Shown here: positions 1 through 5,026 of the stretch, one piece after another
Layout: every line of letters starts with the position of its first letter
How positions within the stretch are numbered: position 1 is the first letter of the stretch
Assembly: GCA_003646525.1 (NCBI GenBank)
Contig: QMKU01000131.1
Location: 1-5,026 of the forward strand
Direction of reading: 5' to 3'
Length of the DNA stretch: 5,026 nt
Source: Campylobacterota bacterium
GTDB lineage: Bacteria > Campylobacterota > Campylobacteria > Campylobacterales > Sulfurovaceae
Program-made: the position numbers and the translations under genes
Notes under the pieces: model-generated
What the model was told of the DNA's origin: nothing
The model's database searches: none
Seen by the model: the letters and a program-made list of their open reading frames with translations, nothing else

Positions 1-284
1 GTAACATTAGGTATCTGAGTTACAGCATCTTCACCAAATCTAAGTGTGAACAATCCATTGCTATGATCTATCTCATATGAATAAATAAAAGTACCATCTG
101 CAGTAGTGTTAGGTATCATAGTACCATAAGCCTCTGCACCACCGTTAAGGAAGTCAGAGCTGTACCCGATAACATTTGCATTGGTAGGGTGTTGTGTTAT
201 CAGCATACAATTAGTGGGAGTATTTGTTCCACCGCCAACGCCTCCGATCTCATCGAGCCTAAGCCCTAATGTAAGTTCAGGCAT
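1..284 (-). CDS. Unknown small phage protein, N-terminal 94 residues (3' end outside window)
   Basis: The frame starts at an ATG one base after the upstream stop (TAA-T-ATG), preceded by GAGG 6 bases away, and stays open to the window edge with 94 whole codons. The translation begins MPELTLGLRLDEIGGVGGGT, continues through NTPTNCMLITQHPTNANVIG, and later reads DGTFIYSYEIDHSNGLFTLRF. The Gly-rich opening (GGVGGG, residues 14-19) may be a flexible N-terminal arm. The rest looks beta-rich with many Thr and Asn, as in phage fibre and decoration proteins. It has no recognisable domain. Strong start signals and ATA/AGA-rich codons like its neighbours argue that it is real. A fibre or tail accessory role is inferred only from position. 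Confidence 0.62.
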   Translation of the reverse strand, partial: MPELTLGLRLDEIGGVGGGTNTPTNCMLITQHPTNANVIGYSSDFLNGGAEAYGTMIPNTTADGTFIYSYEIDHSNGLFTLRFGEDAVTQIPNV

Positions 285-285
285 A

Positions 286-540
286 TTACACCTCGTAGAA
301 CTTCAAAGAGCCAGTGCCGTATCTCACTCTCACATATAAAGAACCACTTGCCGGAGCTTGCAGTCTTATTTGTGTGGTCTGTGCATATATCATAGCCTCA
401 GGTACATCTCCTACAGGAAGTGCGTCTGCATTGACTAATTCAATAGTGCTACTTGGGTCTTTCTGTGCATCGATGCTATATGATCCTACCTCTTGCCAAA
501 TACCCTCTACTAAGTTAAGTTTTATTGATAGTGTTGCCAT
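286..540 (-). CDS. Small beta-rich protein of the tail module, 84 aa, unknown function
   Basis: I do not recognise this protein. It starts at an ATG with AGGA 6 bases upstream, after an 11-base gap that is the longest in the block. Beta-strand-like segments alternate with turns: 'ATLSIKLNLV', 'IWQEVGSYSI', 'STIELVNADAL', 'AMIYAQTTQIRLQAP', 'GSLYVRVRYGTGSLKFYEV'. The last two thirds read like a single small beta sandwich ('TQIRLQAPASGSLYVRVRYGTG'). There is no signal peptide, membrane segment, cysteine or charged catalytic cluster. Its length, composition and place between tail genes fit a small virion component or a fibre-associated protein. The coding call is supported by the ribosome binding site, tight packing and codon use shared with its neighbours; the function is unassigned. 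Confidence 0.6.
   Translation of the reverse strand: MATLSIKLNLVEGIWQEVGSYSIDAQKDPSSTIELVNADALPVGDVPEAMIYAQTTQIRLQAPASGSLYVRVRYGTGSLKFYEV
291..294 (-). promoter_or_regulatory. Ribosome binding site of the last, partial gene, inside the 84-aa gene
   Basis: GAGG on the minus strand, 6 bases before the ATG at 284. It is formed by the last two sense codons of the 84-residue gene (GAG GTG, Glu-Val) and identifies the ATG at 284 as the start of the partial gene. Confidence 0.68.
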
Positions 541-546
541 TTTATT

Positions 547-550
547 TCCT
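547..550 (-). promoter_or_regulatory. Ribosome binding site of the 84-aa gene
   Basis: AGGA on the minus strand, 6 bases before the ATG at 540. It is the only ribosome binding site in the block that lies in the intergenic gap (541-551) rather than in the coding region upstream. Confidence 0.65.
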
Positions 551-551
551 T

Positions 552-908
552 TTAATTTATGTACGCACTTATGTCGTCCAGTATTTCCAGCTCCATAGAT
601 ATATACCTATGAAACACCGCCTTGCTGTTTGGTTTTGTATTTATCTCTTTTGTAAGTCTCACGTTCCAGTCCCGAATCACCCCGAAAAAGGGGAGTGATA
701 TAGTGAACGGGTCAACCCCCCACGATATATCGTCAATATACCATGAGGAGAATAACTCCATATCTGAGTGGGACTCTATAGAAATAGTAACCCTACCTGT
801 TGACAAGTGTACATATTTTTCCCCACCAAGGTATCTATTTACTTTCGGGAAACTCTCATTAAAACCCGATGTTACAGAACAGGCTATATTACTTGGAAAT
901 GCTGCCAT
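552..908 (-). CDS. Probable minor tail protein, 118 aa
   Basis: Small complete gene one base after the fibre stop (TAA-A-ATG), with GGAG 6 bases before the ATG. The core is residues about 49-90: 'DMELFSSWYIDDISWGVDPFTISLPFFGVIRDWNVRL'. This follows a pattern I recall in small siphovirus proteins encoded next to tail-tip genes: an aromatic stretch 'F..WY...L..G.D.F.I.LP..G', a short turn, 'R.W.VR', then a terminal strand 'Y..MELEILD'. It is predicted to be a compact mostly-beta protein with no signal peptide, membrane helix or catalytic motif. Overlapping translation with the fibre suggests the two are made together and may sit in the same tail-tip assembly. That role is inferred from position; it might instead be a fibre adaptor or a fibre assembly factor. 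Confidence 0.62.
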   Translation of the reverse strand: MAAFPSNIACSVTSGFNESFPKVNRYLGGEKYVHLSTGRVTISIESHSDMELFSSWYIDDISWGVDPFTISLPFFGVIRDWNVRLTKEINTKPNSKAVFHRYISMELEILDDISAYIN

Positions 909-909
909 T

Positions 910-2826
910 TTATACTCCGTTATAGTTGATTATCTCAACTGTTATTTTGTCAGGGTCTAAAGCCGTACCAAGATGGTCAACGCATATAACTTTAAAACTA
1001 GTAGTTGTTATGTCTCTTGTGCACCCCATGCTTGTCCCTGAATTTTGGGTCGTAGAAACCAATACCCCATAATCTGTATTTCCTTGATTTGGTATATCAA
1101 CCTTGTAATGCCCTACACTTTCGTAATTCACAGATGTTACCCCCTTGCTTTGTTTTATAGTGCCAGCACCACTAAATACGACAAACGCTTTTGAAAAGTT
1201 GTTTACCTCAAACCCACCTGACTTAACAAGTGCTGCACTTAGGTCGTGACAGTCTATGTCCCCAGTGTTATATATTGTGGCATTGCTACCTGCCCCGTTA
1301 CTCGTATAGCATTGTAAAACAGGCGAACCTTTACCACCATTTGCCGTAGTACTGCCCGCATTATACGCATAGATAGTACCCTTGCCAGTATCGCCATTCC
1401 CAAATCTAGCAGCATTACAGTCATTCCCGCTATATGCAGTAGCAACCAATACAGAAGTAAGAGAGCCAGAGTTCCCACCATCACTAAATCTAGCCACATA
1501 CTTGCCACTATCAACGTATCCTTTGTTATTGATGTCTATGGCACCAGCATCAAGTTTCTCTGCTGTTATAGCCCCTGTCTGTATAGCTCCTGAGTACACA
1601 GTCCCGGCAACAAGCATAGAGCCATCAACATATAGTTTAATGTTAAAATCCCATTGGCTGTCATTGTATGATGTATTTGTTGTTGTACACATAGTGTAGC
1701 CCATCGTAACAGGCTCTTGCCCGCCAGATGTACTTTTATACAATGCAAAACTAAACTGGTCACTTCGCACTTGCTTATATACCTGAAAAGGCAGTATGTA
1801 GTTCATCAGTTCAGTAACAGTATCCATATTTGAGTAAGCTGTTAACCAATCCAAAGTCCCCGTTGGTCTATATTTGGTAATAGCCAAACCTTTTGATATG
1901 CTTGTACTATCACTGTAGTTTGTATTGTAGATGTCATAGGCAAATAAACTAGCACCTCTTGCACCCTCATCACCCGTTCCATCACTTCCATCCTTAATAG
2001 AAGTACACGTTTGGGCTATCTCTCTGCCATCAGAAGAAACAAAATTCATCCTAAATGATGAACTACCCTCACCTGTTTCACTTACTATTATATCGTTATT
2101 GGGATCATCTGTTTTTGTTGCATCCAATGTACCTGTTAGATTGCCATTAAATGTATCCAGCGTAACTTCCCATGTCTTATATACTTTTGACCCATCTTCC
2201 AGAAAAAAGTTTCCAGTTATATATGACTTGGCAGAGCTAACCCAGCCACTTGATGTCTTGACATAATTCACAGGACCCGTTGTGCTTATCCATTGTGATA
2301 ATCCGGCCCCCGCTTCCTTCATGTAATTTACAGTAGCTCTTAAAAATGGTACAGTAGCAGAGTTGTCAAGGTCATACAGCTCTATTACTGTTTGAAAAGT
2401 CTCACTCTTTGTACCTGTCACATCCACAAAAGCAGGTATCTCTGACCCTGCTATGACCTCAGTTTGGTCAACACCATCAAAAGTACCGCCTACAACTTTA
2501 AGTAACATTCTTGCAGGTACATAACTGGTTGCTATTACCTCACCATCGGGCTGCTGTTCAAATAACCAAAAATTCAATTCAGGATTGACAGGCTCCCATG
2601 AAGTATCGCACGAAACCATTGGTTTTTCAAACTGTAGGTTAAACTGAACACCTGTAGAAGCTCGACCGTTAGCATCGGGTAAATAACCAAGTGGAACAAC
2701 TTTCCCGTCTTCTCTTTTTCCATAGATTATCTGGTCTGTAAAATTGATAGCTAGTTGTTGTCCAGCTATCAGCTCAGAGGGTAACGGCTTATATCCTTTT
2801 TTGTAGGATGTCAATATCTTAGGCAT
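910..2826 (-). CDS. Tail fibre / receptor-binding protein, modular, 638 aa
   Basis: Probable trimeric tail fibre that contacts the host surface. The ATG overlaps the upstream stop (TAATG), with GGAG 8 bases upstream. Modules in order: residues 14-47 (PSELIAGQQLAINFTDQIIY...) match the 'P..L..GELA.N..D..LY' N-terminal pattern of many phage fibres; 55-275 is beta-rich, Ig-like material; 276-293 is 'SIKDGSDGTGDEGARGAS', a short collagen-like or gpJ-type linker; 398-430 (LYVDGSMLVAGTV..GAI..GAITAEKLDAGAI) matches the segment in the C-terminal part of lambda gpJ-type tail tip proteins; 459-523 holds a degenerate Gly/Asn-rich repeat; 541-638 (KAFVVFSGAGTIKQSKGVTSV...LGTALDPDKITVEI) matches the C-terminal domain 'KAWVNFNGTGTV...V.SV.D...Y.V.F...L.DP..V.V.I', widespread in marine phage fibres and spikes. 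No peptidase triad or chaperone domain is visible at the C-terminus. The fibre role is well supported; the receptor is unknown. Confidence 0.88.
   Translation of the reverse strand: MPKILTSYKKGYKPLPSELIAGQQLAINFTDQIIYGKREDGKVVPLGYLPDANGRASTGVQFNLQFEKPMVSCDTSWEPVNPELNFWLFEQQPDGEVIATSYVPARMLLKVVGGTFDGVDQTEVIAGSEIPAFVDVTGTKSETFQTVIELYDLDNSATVPFLRATVNYMKEAGAGLSQWISTTGPVNYVKTSSGWVSSAKSYITGNFFLEDGSKVYKTWEVTLDTFNGNLTGTLDATKTDDPNNDIIVSETGEGSSSFRMNFVSSDGREIAQTCTSIKDGSDGTGDEGARGASLFAYDIYNTNYSDSTSISKGLAITKYRPTGTLDWLTAYSNMDTVTELMNYILPFQVYKQVRSDQFSFALYKSTSGGQEPVTMGYTMCTTTNTSYNDSQWDFNIKLYVDGSMLVAGTVYSGAIQTGAITAEKLDAGAIDINNKGYVDSGKYVARFSDGGNSGSLTSVLVATAYSGNDCNAARFGNGDTGKGTIYAYNAGSTTANGGKGSPVLQCYTSNGAGSNATIYNTGDIDCHDLSAALVKSGGFEVNNFSKAFVVFSGAGTIKQSKGVTSVNYESVGHYKVDIPNQGNTDYGVLVSTTQNSGTSMGCTRDITTTSFKVICVDHLGTALDPDKITVEIINYNGV
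913..1206 (-). other. Fibre C-terminal domain common in marine phage fibres
   Basis: Residues 541-638 of the fibre. Landmarks are KAFVVFSGAGT at 546-556, VTSVNYESVGHYKVDI at 563-578, TTTSFKVICVD at 607-617 and LGTALDPDKITVEI at 619-632. They match, from memory, a beta-rich domain found at the end of many fibres and spikes in aquatic phages, usually starting 'KAWVNFNGTGTV' and ending 'L.DP..V.V.I'. It is a likely tip or trimerising domain and the best candidate for host contact. Confidence 0.75.
915..918 (-). promoter_or_regulatory. Ribosome binding site of the 118-aa gene, inside the fibre gene
   Basis: GGAG on the minus strand, 6 bases before the ATG at 908. It spans the last two sense codons of the fibre gene (GGA GTA, Gly-Val). 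Confidence 0.7.
1258..1452 (-). repeat. Degenerate 21-residue protein repeat in the fibre shaft
   Basis: Residues 459-479 (VLVATAYSGNDCNAARFGNGD) and 503-523 (VLQCYTSNGAGSNATIYNTGD) align without gaps and share V, L, G, N, A, G and D at the same positions, with Phe/Tyr at a further one. The 23 residues between them are also Gly/Asn/Thr-rich. This suggests repeated beta turns in the fibre shaft. The DNA itself is not an obvious direct repeat. Confidence 0.45.
1537..1635 (-). other. gpJ-like segment within the fibre
   Basis: Fibre residues 398-430, 'LYVDGSMLVAGTV' followed by 'GAIQTGAITAEKLDAGAI'. This matches the 'IDGSLI..GT..A..I....IT..KL....I' signature seen in the C-terminal part of lambda gpJ-type tail tip proteins and in many fibres, where it normally joins the tail-attached part to the distal fibre. 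Confidence 0.78.
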
Positions 2827-4250
2827 TATGTTATCTCCGTCAACAGGAAGTTATATGATGCAAGTGGGGACATTCTGCCATTCTTTACATTCGTCTTTAG
2901 CGTGAACCCGCTTATGCGTCCAAGTAACATTGTTGCACTAAACACAGTAAGTCCATCAGGTGCAGCATTGTTTGTTGTATCTGACCCATTTACTATCACC
3001 TTACTTTGACCAAGAGAAGCCATGAGCCTTGCCATATTGTCATAGTCAGAAACGTCCACATCACAAGAAGCACTATAGGTAAACACTTTCACCCCGTTTA
3101 TGTATTCTACATTTCCCCACGTATCTACATTTTTCGGACTATGGTCTTTAAAAGATGTGCTAAAATTCAAATTACTGAACCCAGCCCCGACAGACAAGCC
3201 GCAAGCTATTTCACCAATTCTTGTCATTTCCCCTGTAGCAACCTCATTCACCTCTACAGTGATCGACCCACCGTTTGTAATAACAGTATTAGAATAAACT
3301 ACTATGGTAGTGGGGTATGGAGGAAGGTTTATGTTACCTCTGCTGTTGTTTATTGGGTAATCACTAACTGTGTCAATAATGGTTCCAGCTTCATTTTTAA
3401 AATAAACAGTAGCCGTTGCCCCAATAACCCCAGCCAGTGCAACAGTATCAAAAGAACCACTCACATCAAAAGAATAACTCATAGTCCCCTCTTGGTTAGC
3501 TGCATTGTAAATGGTACCGTCAAAAGGTGCATTGTCATTTGTAGTCTTTACTTTCACAAACCCGTCTATCTGACCAATGTGGGTTACAGGCTCTAAAATA
3601 GCACTCCCCTGTATGTCATTATATTCAACAGCAGCATCACACCACGTCCTACCATATAAAGTGCTTCCTCTTAGGATAACACTATGAAAGTAAAAATATT
3701 TTGAAGTTAGAAGTTCACAAATATACTCAGGTGTACTGTTGTTTATTTCAAGTATTACCTTTATATGCACACCATGGTAATACGGAGGAGGAGGAGTAGG
3801 AAACAAAAACTGGTCAACTCCGCCATTAAGTGCAATATTGTCATAAAAAACGTGCTGTACCCCTTCTACTGTATAATCGTTATTTGTTGGATAATTTTCA
3901 AAGATCTTCACGTACCTTTTTGTCCAGTCATCTATAGGTGTTGAGACATCTTCAACGCCTGAAGTGTAATCCTCTGGTTGCTTTGGAACTTTATAAGTAC
4001 CATACTCAACAACTTTTTTTATACGGTTATCACTGTTGTCATAAACAAGGTCTCCCGCACTATATGTTGTATTTGACGGGTCATAATCAGGAATGTAAAT
4101 AATATTCCCTACATTCTGCCAAATATGATCATCAAATTTCATTTTTGCATTTGGGGCAAAGTTCCTATGTATAGTGGGGTCAAATAATTCCGTATTATCC
4201 ACAACATTAGTTCCTGTTCTGTTAATACTGTTAATTATAGATATTTTCAT
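2826..4250 (-). CDS. Tail-tip / baseplate-type structural protein, 474 aa
   Basis: Complete gene directly after the tape measure gene, where siphoviruses usually encode distal tail or tail-tip proteins. The ATG overlaps the upstream stop (TAATG) and has AAGGAG 10 bases upstream. Residues 56-80 (YDPSNTTYSAGDLVYDNSDN...) look like the 'Y..G..Y..GD.V.Y' pattern of small carbohydrate-binding-like modules in phage tail proteins. A proline run (PTPPPP) at 151-156 separates this part from a beta-rich middle at about 160-340. Residues about 344-474 (RIGEIACGLSVGAGFSNLNF..., then FKDHSPKNVDTWGNVEYINGVKVFTYSASCDV) resemble, from memory, the C-terminal part of tail proteins encoded after the tape measure gene in Pseudomonas and similar siphoviruses, with the pattern 'G.SVG..D.S.K..D.WGN'. 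No catalytic motif, signal peptide or membrane helix is seen. The tail role is inferred from position and this resemblance; calling it Dit or hub would go beyond the evidence. Confidence 0.7.
   Translation of the reverse strand: MKISIINSINRTGTNVVDNTELFDPTIHRNFAPNAKMKFDDHIWQNVGNIIYIPDYDPSNTTYSAGDLVYDNSDNRIKKVVEYGTYKVPKQPEDYTSGVEDVSTPIDDWTKRYVKIFENYPTNNDYTVEGVQHVFYDNIALNGGVDQFLFPTPPPPYYHGVHIKVILEINNSTPEYICELLTSKYFYFHSVILRGSTLYGRTWCDAAVEYNDIQGSAILEPVTHIGQIDGFVKVKTTNDNAPFDGTIYNAANQEGTMSYSFDVSGSFDTVALAGVIGATATVYFKNEAGTIIDTVSDYPINNSRGNINLPPYPTTIVVYSNTVITNGGSITVEVNEVATGEMTRIGEIACGLSVGAGFSNLNFSTSFKDHSPKNVDTWGNVEYINGVKVFTYSASCDVDVSDYDNMARLMASLGQSKVIVNGSDTTNNAAPDGLTVFSATMLLGRISGFTLKTNVKNGRMSPLASYNFLLTEIT
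2835..2838 (-). promoter_or_regulatory. Ribosome binding site of the tail fibre gene, inside the 474-aa gene
   Basis: GGAG on the minus strand, 8 bases before the ATG at 2826. It is formed by the Thr-Glu codons (ACG GAG) four codons before the upstream stop, and it supports the ATG in the TAATG overlap as the true start. Confidence 0.7.
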
Positions 4251-5026
4251 TATACTCTTGCTCCTTCATAATATTGTGTACCAAGTGGTTCCTGGTAACT
4301 TGCACCTTCTGTAGCGTCAATTAGCTCATCCAGCTTGTCAACCACATCGTCTAGAGTCTTTTTTTCGTAGTCTGCATTTTCAAGTTCTGCTATATAACTC
4401 TCAAATTTAGGAACATAATCTTCTTTTGTAGCAGAAGTTGACTTATCATACTCCAACTGATTATATAAAGTGTCGAAATACCCTTGAGTGTCGCCTGACT
4501 CTAGTTTTGTTTTGGCAATGCTTGCCAACGCCACTGACTTTTCTGTATTAGTCATGTAGTTTAATGCCCCGGTGTATGCACTTTCAATTCTCGACAAAAT
4601 ATCTTCATGAAAAGCCAACTCTTCCTCGGCCGCCTCTTTTCTTTTGTCAAGTGAATCCTGCTCCGCTGTATTGATATAGTCGTAGTAGTCTCTGTATTCA
4701 CTTTGTAGTCTTAGTAGTTCAGCTAATTGTTTTGCAGCCCCGACATCACCACCGGCAGACCCAGCCGTGAGTGCCTTGACTTGTGCTTTGTACAATTCTT
4801 CACTGCCAAATAACCCTGTACTTGACAATTTATCTACTCTTAACGCTTGTTTTTCAGCATCTGTGTAGAAACCGTCTATAAACCCTTGAACGTTGGACAA
4901 AGCCTTATCCATGCCACCAGAAGCATCAACAAAGGCTTGAGAAACCCATGCAGCCTGCTCACCGATAACGGTCATTCCACTTCCTAATAGTGTAAAGGCA
5001 TTGTCCGCCAATTCTGTTTGGTATAC
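4250..5026 (-). CDS. Tail tape measure protein, C-terminal part (5' end outside window)
   Basis: Probable tape measure protein, which sets tail length and lies inside the tail tube. 258 codons are visible and the frame stays open to the window edge. The first possible start inside the window is a TTG at 5011 with no reason to be real, so this is a C-terminal fragment. The protein is almost wholly alpha-helical, with no signal peptide or strong membrane segment. Visible residues 49-62 (FIDGFYTDAEKQAL) resemble a motif I recall near the C-terminus of many tape measure proteins, where a long helix precedes 'F.T.AEK'. A charged, coiled-coil-like stretch follows at about 98-150, rich in Glu, Lys and Ala, then a second acidic helix near the end (DDVVDKLDELIDA). 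The stop codon overlaps the start of the next gene as TAATG. Position before tail-tip and fibre genes supports the call. A separate late tail chaperone or a minor tail protein is possible but less likely. Confidence 0.72.
   Translation of the reverse strand, partial: VYQTELADNAFTLLGSGMTVIGEQAAWVSQAFVDASGGMDKALSNVQGFIDGFYTDAEKQALRVDKLSSTGLFGSEELYKAQVKALTAGSAGGDVGAAKQLAELLRLQSEYRDYYDYINTAEQDSLDKRKEAAEEELAFHEDILSRIESAYTGALNYMTNTEKSVALASIAKTKLESGDTQGYFDTLYNQLEYDKSTSATKEDYVPKFESYIAELENADYEKKTLDDVVDKLDELIDATEGASYQEPLGTQYYEGARV
4261..4266 (-). promoter_or_regulatory. Ribosome binding site of the 474-aa gene, inside the tape measure gene
   Basis: AAGGAG on the minus strand, 10 bases before the ATG at 4250. 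It overlaps the codons for the Glu-Gly pair near the end of the upstream protein (GAA GGA GCA AGA GTA TAA). With the TAATG stop/start overlap, this points to coupled translation. Confidence 0.7.

Noticed and set aside
541..560. AT-rich stretch as a possible promoter for the 84-residue gene
   Set aside because: The AT-rich bases are explained by the ribosome binding site and the end of the 118-residue gene; no spaced -35/-10 pair is convincing, and the other genes are clearly co-transcribed.
314..598. Plus-strand open frame of 94 codons
   Set aside because: It begins with GTG inside the 84-residue gene on the other strand; its hydrophobic look comes from the complement of a beta-rich gene.
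622..960. Plus-strand open frame of 112 codons
   Set aside because: TTG start, and it is antisense to the 118-residue gene, whose start, ribosome binding site and spacing are convincing.
913..1206. Diversity-generating retroelement variable region at the fibre C-terminus
   Set aside because: The N-terminal module recalls the Bordetella phage Mtd fibre, but the C-terminus lacks a C-type-lectin-like pattern and adenine-linked variable codons, and no template repeat or reverse transcriptase is present.
1254..1763. Alternative minus-strand frames inside the fibre gene (1254-1514 and 1566-1763)
   Set aside because: Both are out of frame with the fibre, whose modules are recognisable across the same region; their Leu/Met-rich translations are typical of frame-shifted reading of Gly/Thr/Asn codons.
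1948..1992. True collagen-like fibre repeat at residues 279-293
   Set aside because: Only a few Gly-containing triplets are present (DGSDGTGDEGARGAS), too short for a collagen triple helix; it is treated as a linker.
3006..3596. Plus-strand open frame of 196 codons
   Set aside because: It starts with TTG, has a Cys/His/Ile/Ser-rich composition unlike a folded protein, and lies wholly antisense to the well-supported 474-residue gene.
5009..5011. TTG as the true start of the tape measure gene
   Set aside because: The frame continues open to the window edge (VYQTE before this codon), and tape measure proteins are far longer than 253 residues.

Overview
The window is a stretch of tail genes from a tailed bacteriophage (Caudoviricetes) or prophage. 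It is packed with genes that all read on the minus strand. Transcription order, from high to low coordinates, is: the C-terminal part of a probable tape measure protein, a 474-residue tail-tip/baseplate-type protein, a 638-residue tail fibre, a 118-residue probable minor tail protein, an 84-residue small beta-rich protein, and the first 94 residues of another small unknown protein that runs off the low edge. A tape measure protein followed by tail-tip proteins and a fibre is the usual order in long-tailed phages. Siphovirus morphology is more likely than myovirus, because no sheath, baseplate-wedge or LysM spike gene is seen, but the window is too small to settle this.

Layout. 4250-5026 encodes the helix-rich end of the tape measure protein and is cut by the window edge. 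2826-4250 encodes the tail-tip protein, with a variable-looking N-terminal and middle part and a C-terminal domain that resembles proteins encoded just after tape measure genes in other phages. 910-2826 is a mosaic fibre. It has an N-terminal attachment-type module, Ig/beta material ending in a short Gly-rich collagen-like stretch, a segment like that in the C-terminal part of lambda gpJ-type tail tip proteins, a degenerate 21-residue repeat, and a C-terminal domain common in marine phage fibres. 552-908, 286-540 and 1-284 are small beta-rich genes of unknown precise role.

Expression. The genes are joined by TAATG overlaps (twice), 1-base gaps (twice) and one 11-base gap. Each has a purine-rich ribosome binding site, and four of these five sites lie inside the last codons of the gene upstream. 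No promoter, terminator, tRNA, IS element, CRISPR array or integration site is visible, so the block looks like the middle of one long late transcript. No non-coding stretch exceeds 11 bases.

Host. The DNA is AT-rich. The small genes prefer ATA for isoleucine and AGA/AGG for arginine, unlike typical Escherichia or Vibrio genes. The fibre C-terminus suggests an aquatic or marine setting. The host cannot be named from this window. No novel enzymatic or defence system was found; the points of interest are the fibre's modular structure, the lack of a recognisable hub gene, and the small unassigned virion-type genes.
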